NCBI GenBank assembly: GCA_002786505.1
Contig: PCTK01000238.1
Coordinates: forward strand, 2,403-16,950
Reading direction: 5' to 3'
Length of the DNA stretch: 14,548 nt
DNA from: Nitrospinae bacterium CG22_combo_CG10-13_8_21_14_all_47_10
GTDB lineage: Bacteria; Nitrospinota; Nitrospinia; Nitrospinales; VA-1
Shown here: piece after piece, positions 6,258 through 13,377 of the stretch
Layout of the letters: every line of letters starts with the position of its first letter
Position numbering within the stretch: the stretch's first letter is position 1
Notes under the pieces: generated by a model
What the model was told of the DNA's origin: nothing
The model's database searches: none
The model's input: only the letters and a program-made list of their open reading frames with translations
Position numbers and translations under genes: made by a program

Positions 6258-7337
6258 TTGTCCCAACTAGATGATCTGCGCCAGCAGATTGATAAAATTG
6301 ACGACCAGCTGGCAAAGCTGATCAGTCGTCGTGGTCGCTTGGCTCAAGAAATAGGCGAAGAGAAAGCCCGACAAGGGAAGATGAAGCATTTTCATGTTCC
6401 CCAACGGGAGCGGGCTATCCTCGAAAGACTGAAGAAGCAGAACAAGGGCCCTTTTCCCGACTCTTCGATTGAGCACATTTTCCGTGAGCTGTTCTCCGCT
6501 ACATTAGCGTTAGAAAAACCGTTGAAGATAGCTTTCCTCGGACCAACAACCACATTCAGCCATCAGGCCGCGGTGCGGCATTTTGGTCATTCCTGCACAT
6601 TCAATCCTTGCGGAAATATTGAAACCGTTTTTTCTGAAGTCGAGATGGGCAATTCCGACTATGGGGTGGTCCCGGTGGAAAATTCCATTGAAGGGGTGAT
6701 CAACCTGACCCTGGACTGTTTTGTCGACTCCCCCCTTTATATTTGCAGTGAAACCCGGCTCCCCATTGGGCTTTTCCTTTTATCCAACACAACCGACCGG
6801 AAAAAGATCCAAAAAATCTATTCGCATCCACAACCTTTTGCGCAGTGCCGGAACTGGTTGAACAGCAACTTGCCGGGCGTTGAACAGGTGCCTGCCGCCA
6901 GCACAGCCCAGGCGGCGGAACTGGCCCGACAAAATAAGAATACTGCCGCCATCGCCGGAGAACTCGCCGCTGAGGTCTATGGGTTGGAAATTATCGATAA
7001 AAATATTCAGGACCGGCCCGAAAACTACACGCGGTTCCTGGTCGTCTCCAAAGACAAGGCGAAAAAGGCCAGGAAAAATAAAACATCTATTATGTTTTCC
7101 ATCGCTGACGAATCCGGGTCGTTACTCAAAATCCTGCAACTATTTGCCAAAAACAAAATCAATTTATCAAAAATACAGTCCCGGCCCCTGCGCAACCGGC
7201 CTTGGGAATATTTGTTCTATGTCGATTTCATCGGCCATGTTGACGATCAAACCGTCCAACACGTCTTAAAAACGTTAGGCAAGCAAACTCTCTTCTTGCG
7301 GGTGCTCGGCTCTTATCCCGAACAGGGGCAACCATGA
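6258..7337 (+). CDS. pheA: Bifunctional chorismate mutase / prephenate dehydratase (P-protein)
   Basis: Converts chorismate to prephenate and then phenylpyruvate (phenylalanine branch), in the cytoplasm. The 359 aa match the family length of about 360. Domains: AroQ chorismate mutase about 1-88 (LRQQIDKIDDQLAKLISRR, LAQEIGEEK, QRERAILERL); prephenate dehydratase about 90-265 (GPTTTFSHQAA at 95-105, VVPVENSIEGVI at 137-148, AASTAQAAELA, and the catalytic ENYTRFLVV at 255-263); C-terminal ACT about 277-350. In the ACT domain the phenylalanine-binding motifs diverge: GALV-type reads GSLL (287-290) and ESRP reads QSRP (307-310). The start is TTG 6258; no ATG occurs before residue 42 and the N-terminus matches AroQ from there. 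GGCGG about 10 nt upstream is a modest ribosome site. It overlaps tyrA by 4 nt. Confidence 0.95.
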   Translation: MSQLDDLRQQIDKIDDQLAKLISRRGRLAQEIGEEKARQGKMKHFHVPQRERAILERLKKQNKGPFPDSSIEHIFRELFSATLALEKPLKIAFLGPTTTFSHQAAVRHFGHSCTFNPCGNIETVFSEVEMGNSDYGVVPVENSIEGVINLTLDCFVDSPLYICSETRLPIGLFLLSNTTDRKKIQKIYSHPQPFAQCRNWLNSNLPGVEQVPAASTAQAAELARQNKNTAAIAGELAAEVYGLEIIDKNIQDRPENYTRFLVVSKDKAKKARKNKTSIMFSIADESGSLLKILQLFAKNKINLSKIQSRPLRNRPWEYLFYVDFIGHVDDQTVQHVLKTLGKQTLFLRVLGSYPEQGQP

Positions 7338-8197
7338 AGCTTTTTGAAAAAATCACCATTATTGGCGTTGGCCTGCTTGGGGCCTCTTTGGCCAAGGCCT
7401 GCAAAGAACGCGGCCTGGTTGGAGAGATTGCCGGATATGGCAGGAACCGCGAGAACCTGGAAAAAGCCAGGCAATTAAAAATTATCGATCACTGCCCGGC
7501 CGACTTGGCAGAAGCGGTAAAAGATGCCGACTTGATTGTATTGTGCACGCCGGTTTCGACCCTCGTTCCCCTTCTGCAGAACATGGCTTCCGCAGTTCGG
7601 CCTGGCACGCTGATCACCGACGTTGGCTCAGTAAAAGGCCCCGTCGTCAAGGGAATAGACCAACTAATGCCTGAAGGCGTGTTTTTTGTCGGGTCGCACC
7701 CAATCGCCGGAGGAGAAAACTCCGGGCTGGAGGCTTCTACGGCCAATTTATATCAGGACGCAAAATGTATTGTGACCCCGACAACTGCCACAGACAAAAC
7801 AGCCCTTGAAAAAATCAGTGCCCTCTGGAAAGCCGTGGGCATGAAAGTCATCAGCCTGTCGACCGACGAACATGATTTTATTTTTGGTGCGGTGAGCCAT
7901 TTGCCTCACATTGTGGCTTATGCCCTGATGAACACGCTTGGGGCCTTAAAAACCCCTGACGGCTGTGAAGTCACCGCCTATTCAGGCGCGGGACTGAGAG
8001 ACATTACCCGCATCGCTTCCAGCGACCCGGTTATGTGGCGGGACATTTGCCTTTCCAACCGCGACCATTTGCTGAACCTGATCGACGAGTTCCAGCAGAA
8101 GCTGGAAGAAATCCGTCATACCATCGAAAAAGGGGACGGAGAGGAATTGAAAAAAGAATTCATGGACGCAAACAAATACCGGCTTAGCGTGATTTGA
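7334..8197 (+). CDS. tyrA: Prephenate (or arogenate) dehydrogenase
   Basis: Oxidatively decarboxylates prephenate or arogenate toward tyrosine. The 287-aa stand-alone enzyme has no fused mutase. The N-terminal Rossmann fold has GVGLLGAS (11-18), then DADLIVLCTPVS and LITDVGSVKGPV. The substrate domain has SHPIAGGENSG (121-131), SHLPHIVAYAL with the family catalytic His, and GLRDITRIASSDPVMWRDI. After the second beta strand the sequence is GYGRNRENL: the acidic residue that normally selects NAD+ is Gly and is followed by Arg, hinting at NADP+ use (inference). ATG at 7334 overlaps the pheA stop as ATGA, so translation is coupled. cmk follows after 4 nt. Confidence 0.93.
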   Translation: MKLFEKITIIGVGLLGASLAKACKERGLVGEIAGYGRNRENLEKARQLKIIDHCPADLAEAVKDADLIVLCTPVSTLVPLLQNMASAVRPGTLITDVGSVKGPVVKGIDQLMPEGVFFVGSHPIAGGENSGLEASTANLYQDAKCIVTPTTATDKTALEKISALWKAVGMKVISLSTDEHDFIFGAVSHLPHIVAYALMNTLGALKTPDGCEVTAYSGAGLRDITRIASSDPVMWRDICLSNRDHLLNLIDEFQQKLEEIRHTIEKGDGEELKKEFMDANKYRLSVI

Positions 8198-8201
8198 CGA
8201 A

Positions 8202-8858
8202 ATGATTATCGCGATAGACGGGCCCGCGGGCAGTGGCAAAAGCACGGTCGCCAAGTTGATCGCAAAACGGCTGAACTACCGCTATATCGACACCGGCGCT
8301 ATGTATCGGGCTGTCGCCTGGATCGCCCAAAAAAAAGGTCTGGACTTAACCGATGAATCGGCGATGGCAGATATTGCGGGGAGCCTGAATATTGAATTTG
8401 TTCCCGGCCCTGACAGGCAAGCAGTGCTGGTAGATGGAAAAGACGCTACGGATTTTTTAAAAAGTGAAACCGTTGGAAGAGGTGCCGCCACCGTTGCCGC
8501 GCAGAAGTTCGTGCGCGAAGTTCTGGTTGCCCAGCAACGTCATATCGGGGAGACCGGCAATGTGGTCATGGATGGACGTGACATCGGGACAGTGGTATTT
8601 CCCCACGCCGACAAAAAATTTTTTTTCGTTGCCGATGCGGAGGAACGGGGGCGGCGACGGTATGAAGAACTAAAAGACAAGAATCCGGGTTTGGATTTGA
8701 AAACCATTATCGAAGAAATTCGGCAACGCGACCATGAGGACCGAAATCGCAAGATTTCCCCACTGGTCAAAGCAAACGATGCCCTGGAAGTCGATACCAC
8801 CCGGTTCAGTATTGAAGAAGTTACCGATCATGTTTTTAAAAATATAAATAACCTTTAA
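8202..8858 (+). CDS. cmk: Cytidylate kinase
   Basis: Phosphorylates CMP and dCMP to the diphosphates with ATP, in the cytoplasm. The 218 aa are typical for bacterial Cmk. The P-loop GPAGSGKST lies at 7-15 immediately after the first strand (MIIAID). Then come YRYIDTGAMYRAVAW with the CMP-binding region, the NVVMDGRDIGTVVFPHADKKFF segment, and the lid-like EERGRRRYEEL and RDHEDRNRKISPLVKANDA, with the Arg residues expected for nucleotide binding. ATG 8202 is 4 nt after the tyrA stop; the ribosome site is weak (GACGA inside the tyrA end), consistent with coupling. The cmk-rpsA neighbourhood is widely conserved. Confidence 0.96.
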   Translation: MIIAIDGPAGSGKSTVAKLIAKRLNYRYIDTGAMYRAVAWIAQKKGLDLTDESAMADIAGSLNIEFVPGPDRQAVLVDGKDATDFLKSETVGRGAATVAAQKFVREVLVAQQRHIGETGNVVMDGRDIGTVVFPHADKKFFFVADAEERGRRRYEELKDKNPGLDLKTIIEEIRQRDHEDRNRKISPLVKANDALEVDTTRFSIEEVTDHVFKNINNL

Positions 8859-8880
8859 ACATCGCAAGAGAAAGTGAGAC

Positions 8881-8896
8881 TCATGAAGTCATGAAG
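8881..8896 (+). repeat. 8-bp tandem duplication at the rpsA start; creates a 3-codon upstream ORF
   Basis: TCATGAAG occurs twice head-to-tail (8881-8888, 8889-8896), duplicating the initiation codon context. The first ATG (8883) opens a three-codon frame, ATG-AAG-TCA-TGA, whose stop overlaps the rpsA ATG as ATGA. Either ATG could recruit ribosomes, but only 8891 is in frame with S1. Confidence 0.6.
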
Positions 8897-10594
8897 ATAT
8901 CAAAAGAATTGCTGGCACAAATGGAAAATGACGACAAAACGGAACTGGAGGTTTTAACTCCAACCCAGGTCGCCGCTTATGAAGAAATGGAAGACTATTT
9001 CAATGATAGTCTTGGCCGCTTTAAAGCCTCACAGATCATTATGGGAAAGGTGATCGCCATCTCCAACGGACTGGCTACCGTTGATGTCGGCTTTAAATCA
9101 GAAGGAATGGTCTCGCTTTCTGAATTCTCTGAAAACGGCAAGAACTTGCAGGTCGGTGAAGAGGTTGAGGTCTTTCTCGAAAAGGTCGAAGACAACGACG
9201 GCAATGTTGTCCTGTCCAAGGAAAAAGCTAATAAAATTAAAATCTGGGATGACCTGGTTAAGACTTATGAAGCTGATGAAATTATTCAGGGAACCGTGGT
9301 CGCTAAGGCCAAGGGCGGATTGACGGTCGATATCGGTCTTAAAGCCTTTTTGCCTGGTTCCCAGATAGACCTTCGCCCGATCCGAAATCTGGAAAAACTG
9401 CTGGGCGAAAAATTTGATATGAAAATCATCAAGATGAATAAAAAACGCGGAAATATTGTTCTGTCGCGAAGAATTCTTCTTGAAGAGCAACGCAAACAGG
9501 TCCGGGAAGGAACTCTGGAGAGGATGAGCGAAGGCAACCTTATTGAAGGTATTGTCAAGAACATCACCGAATACGGAGTGTTCATCGACCTGGGCGGAAT
9601 TGACGGCCTGTTGCATATTACCGACATGTCCTGGGGCCGGGTCAACCATCCCTCTGAAATGTTTTCCATTGGCGACAAAGTCACAGTCATGGTCCTCAAG
9701 TACGACAAGGAAAAAGAGCGTGTCTCACTGGGTCTCAAGCAAACCAGTGCTGATCCCTGGGTCGATGTGGACTCCAAATACCCGGTCAATACCCCCATTA
9801 AGGGAAGAGTGGTCAGCATCACAGACTATGGTGTGTTTGTAGAATTGGAAAAAGGTATTGAAGGGTTGGTCCACATTTCTGAAATGAGTTGGAGCCGCCA
9901 CGTTAAACACCCGAGCAAAATGGTTTCTATCGGCGATGAAGTGGAAGCAATTGTGTTAACCCTCGACAAAGATAAAAAACGGATTTCACTCGGTATGAAA
10001 CAAACCGAGCCCAACCCGTGGGAAAAAATTGAAGATAAATATCCCATTGGCTCGGAAGTCGAAGGTACTGTTCGCAACCTGACCGACTTTGGCGCCTTCG
10101 TGGAATTGGAAGATGGCGTGGATGGATTGATTCATATTTCCGATTTGAGCTGGAAAAAAATCAAGCATCCTTCTGAAATCCTGAAGAAAAAGGACAAAAT
10201 CACCTCTGCGGTGCTCAGCATCGACAAGGAAAACTGCCGCATCTCCCTTGGAGTTAAGCAGTTACAGCCTGACCCCTGGAATGATATTGCCGCCAACTAT
10301 CCCATTGGCACCGAAGTTACCGGCAAGATCATCAAGGTAACCGGCTTCGGCGCGTTCGCGGAATTTGGCGATGGGCTGGAAGGCTTGATCCATGTTTCGC
10401 AACTCAGTTCCGAAAAAATTACCGACCCTGAGTCTGCCGTAAAGGTGGATGATGAAATAAAGGCAAAAGTGATTAAAGTTGATACTTCCAGCAAAAAAAT
10501 CGCTCTAAGCATTAAAGCCTTTATGGAAAACCTGGACATTGAGCAGATCGAAAAAGAACAGGTGGACCTGGAAGTTTTCAAGGACGAAGAATAA
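8891..10594 (+). CDS. rpsA: 30S ribosomal protein S1
   Basis: Binds mRNA leaders and helps load them on the 30S subunit. The 567 aa are close to the E. coli length (557). Six S1 (OB-fold) repeats can be read at about 47-115, 130-197, 215-284, 300-371, 386-458 and 473-542. Repeats 3-6 carry the strong GxVxxxTxYGVFVELxxGxEGLxHISxxSW pattern; repeats 1-2 are the divergent ribosome-docking type. An acidic tail (EQVDLEVFKDEE) ends the protein. ATG 8891 is chosen because it gives MKISKELLAQ with the expected spacing to repeat 1; only a purine-rich GAGAAAGTGAGA lies upstream, and many rpsA genes also lack a strong Shine-Dalgarno because S1 autoregulates. The 32-nt gap from cmk suggests the same operon. 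Confidence 0.97.
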   Translation: MKISKELLAQMENDDKTELEVLTPTQVAAYEEMEDYFNDSLGRFKASQIIMGKVIAISNGLATVDVGFKSEGMVSLSEFSENGKNLQVGEEVEVFLEKVEDNDGNVVLSKEKANKIKIWDDLVKTYEADEIIQGTVVAKAKGGLTVDIGLKAFLPGSQIDLRPIRNLEKLLGEKFDMKIIKMNKKRGNIVLSRRILLEEQRKQVREGTLERMSEGNLIEGIVKNITEYGVFIDLGGIDGLLHITDMSWGRVNHPSEMFSIGDKVTVMVLKYDKEKERVSLGLKQTSADPWVDVDSKYPVNTPIKGRVVSITDYGVFVELEKGIEGLVHISEMSWSRHVKHPSKMVSIGDEVEAIVLTLDKDKKRISLGMKQTEPNPWEKIEDKYPIGSEVEGTVRNLTDFGAFVELEDGVDGLIHISDLSWKKIKHPSEILKKKDKITSAVLSIDKENCRISLGVKQLQPDPWNDIAANYPIGTEVTGKIIKVTGFGAFAEFGDGLEGLIHVSQLSSEKITDPESAVKVDDEIKAKVIKVDTSSKKIALSIKAFMENLDIEQIEKEQVDLEVFKDEE

Positions 10595-10605
10595 AACCTG
10601 ATAAG

Positions 10606-10629
10606 CTCTGGACCCGAAAGGGTCCAGAG
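10606..10629 (+). terminator. GAAA-tetraloop hairpin between rpsA and sppA
   Basis: A perfect 10-bp stem, CTCTGGACCC / GGGTCCAGAG, capped by GAAA (a GNRA tetraloop), starts 12 nt after the rpsA stop and ends 11 nt before the sppA ATG. No T-run follows (TCCTGAAGAAT), so termination by the usual intrinsic route is doubtful. More likely it stabilises the rpsA mRNA 3' end, is a partial terminator, or modulates sppA translation. Confidence 0.6.
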
Positions 10630-10640
10630 TCCTGAAGAAT

Positions 10641-11543
10641 ATGGAACCTACAATCCAACCGCAAAAAAGGTCCTTTTTTAGAAATTTTATGCGGTTTACG
10701 ACAGGGCTTATGGCCTTGATAATATTGGTCGCGCTTGGCTCTGCTTTGGTGCCGGACCGTTGGAAATCTCCCTCCGGAGAAATCGCCTTGGTCCATGTTC
10801 ATGGAATGCTGATGGATTCCCGGGATATTGTCCAGCAACTCTCCGACCACCGCTACAATCCCCAAGTGAGAGGTATTGTTTTACGCATTGATTCCCCAGG
10901 CGGAGCAGTTGCCCCGGCACAAGAGATTTACAACGAAATCATGAAGCTCCGTGCCAATCATAAAACGGTTTATGCCTCAATGGGAACGGTGGCGGCCTCT
11001 GGCGGATATTATATCGCCTGCGCGGCCGACTACGTTTTAGCAAACCCCGGTACCCTCACAGGAAGCATTTCTGCTGTGATGGCTTTTAATAACATTGAAG
11101 AACTGACAAAAAAAGTCGGCGTTAAGGCGAGTGTTATTAAGAGTGGTAAATTCAAAGATGTGGGTTCCCCTCTGCGGACTATGAGCCCGGAAGAACAAAA
11201 ACTTTTGCAAAATGTAGTGGACGATGTGCACCAACAATTTGTCCAAGCTATTGTCAAAGGTCGAAACCTGCCTGTAGCGGACGTTCGTAAGATTGCTGAT
11301 GGAAGAATCATGACCGGCCAGCAGGCACTTGAGCTCAAACTGGTTGATGAAATGGGCGGGCTCGAAAAAACCATCGAATTGCTGGCAAAAAAAATTGGTG
11401 TCGAGGGAAGACCCAAAGTCATTGAACAAAAAGAAAAAATCCCTTTTCTCGACTGGCTTCTGCAAGGTTCGCTTTCCAGAGGACTGGCCCAAACCTTAAT
11501 GCCATCACCCTCTCCCCGCCTACAATACCTCTGGACCTTCTGA
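10641..11543 (+). CDS. sppA: Signal peptide peptidase SppA, short single-domain form (S49)
   Basis: A membrane-anchored serine protease that degrades released signal peptides at the outer face of the inner membrane. The 300 aa are the Bacillus-like half-length type rather than the E. coli tandem type. A single membrane segment lies at about 19-37 (FTTGLMALIILVALGSALV) after a basic N-terminus. The catalytic domain contains RGIVLRIDSPGGAVAPAQEI (78-95), GTVAASGGYYIACAAD with nucleophile Ser120, and IKSGKFKDVGSPLR with general base Lys172. The Ser-Lys spacing of 52 equals that recalled for B. subtilis SppA (S147/K199). The C-terminal tail, including LDWLLQGSLSRGLAQTLMP, is less conserved. The start ATG 10641 has GAAGAA just upstream. 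It lies downstream of rpsA, beyond the hairpin, and is followed by a 240-base spacer with a new promoter. Confidence 0.94.
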   Translation: MEPTIQPQKRSFFRNFMRFTTGLMALIILVALGSALVPDRWKSPSGEIALVHVHGMLMDSRDIVQQLSDHRYNPQVRGIVLRIDSPGGAVAPAQEIYNEIMKLRANHKTVYASMGTVAASGGYYIACAADYVLANPGTLTGSISAVMAFNNIEELTKKVGVKASVIKSGKFKDVGSPLRTMSPEEQKLLQNVVDDVHQQFVQAIVKGRNLPVADVRKIADGRIMTGQQALELKLVDEMGGLEKTIELLAKKIGVEGRPKVIEQKEKIPFLDWLLQGSLSRGLAQTLMPSPSPRLQYLWTF

Positions 11544-11698
11544 AAAAACAACAAGTTAAAATACTCCCCCTCGTCTAAACCCTGAAGCCATGCCCGACCG
11601 TTCAGATAACGGAACCCCGGTAAACTCAGCCTCTGAAAAGAGTTTTTCAGGCACCAAAATTGTGCCTCAAAACGGGTAAACCCATTAAAATATTGGAC
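11544..11698. other. Spacer downstream of sppA with weak hairpins
   Basis: A non-coding stretch before the ihfB promoter. It holds CTCT-GAAA-AGAG followed by TTTTT (11631-11647), a terminator-like but short 4-bp stem that overlaps an alternative 7-bp stem (CTGAAAA / TTTTCAG, 11633-11650). It also holds AGGCAC / GTGCCT (11649-11667). These may end sppA transcription, but none is strong. A long minus-strand open frame across here is a shadow of sppA. Confidence 0.35.
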
Positions 11699-11726
11699 TT
11701 GACTTAACTCCACCTAATGATATACT
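11699..11726 (+). promoter_or_regulatory. Sigma70-type promoter of ihfB
   Basis: TTGACT (-35, 11699-11704), a 16-bp spacer, then TATACT (-10, 11721-11726) preceded by TGA, forming an extended -10. The expected start is near 11733, leaving a leader of about 53 nt before the ihfB ATG. This is the best-looking promoter in the window and makes ihfB transcribable independently of the upstream operon. Confidence 0.7.
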
Positions 11727-11785
11727 TTCCCGAATTCTTATTTTAAAGGCAGTTAAAATGTTTACCGGTGGGGGGAGACTTTTTA

Positions 11786-12103
11786 ATGACTAAGGCAGAG
11801 CTTGTTGAAAGAGTAGCCAACCAGATCAACCTGACGAAAAAACAGACCGAAGTTGTAGTCAATACTGTTTTTTCTAGCATTACCGAATCGTTGGCGGAAG
11901 GAAAAAAAGTTGAATTGAGAGGGTTTGGAAGTTTCCGAATCCGGCAAAGAAATGCCCGGGTTGGACGCAATCCCAAGTCTGGGCAAAAAGTGGAAGTTCC
12001 TTCTAAAAAAGTGCCTTTTTTCAAGGCTGGAAAAGAGTTGAGGGAACTGGTAGACGAGCACGAAAGGGCGCAAGAGGAGATGCAGTCCAAAGGGGAAGCT
12101 TAA
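11786..12103 (+). CDS. ihfB: Integration host factor, beta-like subunit (HU/IHF family)
   Basis: A small nucleoid protein that bends DNA in the minor groove. The 105 aa from ATG 11786 (MTKAELVERVANQINLTKKQ) carry the family signature RGFGSFRIRQRNARVGRNPKSGQ (in-frame about 46-68), the Arg-Asn-Pro of the DNA-intercalating arm tip, and VPFFKAGKELRE at the C-terminal end. The RGFGSF...R.GRNPK...VP.FK.GKELRE pattern and the position downstream of rpsA favour IHF-beta over HU or IHF-alpha; the alpha partner is not in this window. An acidic tail of about 15 residues (DEHERAQEEMQSKGEA) extends beyond the core. A GTG at 11768 would add six residues, but it lies upstream of and within GGGGGGAG, the evident ribosome site of 11786, so the ATG is preferred. 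Confidence 0.92.
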   Translation: MTKAELVERVANQINLTKKQTEVVVNTVFSSITESLAEGKKVELRGFGSFRIRQRNARVGRNPKSGQKVEVPSKKVPFFKAGKELRELVDEHERAQEEMQSKGEA

Positions 12104-12290
12104 GGTTAAACTACCCGCCTCGTTCCTTGCGGTGCAGAACCACTTTGCTGGGGTCTTCTTACCTTGGCACCTGCATGAGCCCTTCCCCAAGCAATAGCAG
12201 TTAGTCTTTATTTTTCAATAACATCAAAATACACGAGTGAACATTCTGTTACCCGCCAGGGCCAGAAAACTGCATTCGACCTGTAAATTT

Positions 12291-13361
12291 ATGTCTGGAA
12301 GTTCTTTCGGAAAACTTTTTAAAATCACCACTTGGGGTGAGTCTCATGGTGATGGCATCGGGGTCGTTGTGGAAGGGTGCCCGGCCGGATTGCCTCTGAA
12401 AGAATCCGACATCCAAAAAGATCTGGACCGGCGACGGACCGGGCAAAGTAAAGTCACCACCACCCGCAAGGAAGGCGACAAAATCCTGATCATGTCCGGG
12501 GTCTTTAAGGGCAAAACAACAGGCACCCCAATTTCCATGCGCGTCGACAATCAAGATGCTGATTCCTCAAAATATGAATTGATCAAGCACTTGTATCGTC
12601 CCGGTCACGCGGATTACACCTACGACATCAAATACGGGTTTCGGGATTACCGGGGGGGAGGACGATCCAGCGCCCGGGAAACAGTGGGCAGGGTGGCCGC
12701 CGGGGCTATCGCTAAAAAGCTTTTGGCCCTCGAAAATATCACCATCACCGGCTTCACCCGCCAAATTGGCAACCACATAGCAGAAACCGTAAACTTCAAA
12801 GAAATAGAAAAAAATATCGTGCGTTGTCCCGATGCCAAAACCGCAAAAAAAATGGTGTCTGCCATCATGCAGGCACGTAAAAATGGGGACTCGCTGGGAG
12901 GTGTTGTCGAAGTCATTGCCCAAGGAGTGCCGGCAGGACTGGGAGAACCCGTCTTCGACCGGCTGGACGCCGATTTGGCCAAGGCGGTCATGAGCATCCC
13001 CGCGGTAAAAGGAATGGAAATTGGCGCAGGGTTCCAAACCGCCACCATGACCGGCTCGCAGTGCAACGATGTGTTCGTTATGAAAAACAAGAAAGTAACG
13101 ACTCAAACCAATAACGCCGGGGGAATTCTGGGTGGCATTTCCAATGGAATGGATATCGTTGTTAAACTGGTGGTGAAACCAACTTCATCCATCAACAAAG
13201 CGCAAGAAACCATCACCCAAAAAGGAAAAAAATCTGAAATCCGTGTTGAAGGCCGACACGACCCCTGCGTTGCCCCACGCGCCGTTCCTATTGCTGAGGC
13301 CATGGTCGCCCTGACTCTCATTGACCATCTGCTGAGAAACAAAACTTCCCGATTGAACTAA
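12291..13361 (+). CDS. aroC: Chorismate synthase
   Basis: Makes chorismate from 5-enolpyruvylshikimate 3-phosphate using reduced FMN, the last step of the shikimate pathway; PheA here uses its product. From ATG 12291 the protein is 356 aa (family 350-400) and begins MSGSSFGKLFKITTWGESHG, as homologues do. A GTG at 12237 would add 18 residues that look unrelated and is rejected. Motifs: TTWGESHGDGIGVVVEGCPAG (13-33), RPGHADYTYDIKYGFRDYRG and GGRSSARETVGRVAAGAIAKK (flavin and substrate region), and RHDPCVAPRAVPIAEAM near the C-terminus. No strong Shine-Dalgarno is seen. The 187 bases between ihfB and this start show no convincing promoter or terminator. The hydrolase gene follows after 16 nt. 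Confidence 0.95.
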   Translation: MSGSSFGKLFKITTWGESHGDGIGVVVEGCPAGLPLKESDIQKDLDRRRTGQSKVTTTRKEGDKILIMSGVFKGKTTGTPISMRVDNQDADSSKYELIKHLYRPGHADYTYDIKYGFRDYRGGGRSSARETVGRVAAGAIAKKLLALENITITGFTRQIGNHIAETVNFKEIEKNIVRCPDAKTAKKMVSAIMQARKNGDSLGGVVEVIAQGVPAGLGEPVFDRLDADLAKAVMSIPAVKGMEIGAGFQTATMTGSQCNDVFVMKNKKVTTQTNNAGGILGGISNGMDIVVKLVVKPTSSINKAQETITQKGKKSEIRVEGRHDPCVAPRAVPIAEAMVALTLIDHLLRNKTSRLN

Positions 13362-13377
13362 CCGGACTGAGGCTGTC

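Noticed and set aside
11030..11713. 227-codon minus-strand open frame extending past sppA
   Set aside because: Antisense to the sppA catalytic domain with its active-site motifs on the plus strand; no ribosome site or family match.
12104..12290. Possible promoter or terminator between ihfB and aroC
   Set aside because: Only loose matches (for example a long-loop CTTGG/CCAAG pair and AT-rich sequence near 12210-12230); nothing meets a reasonable standard.
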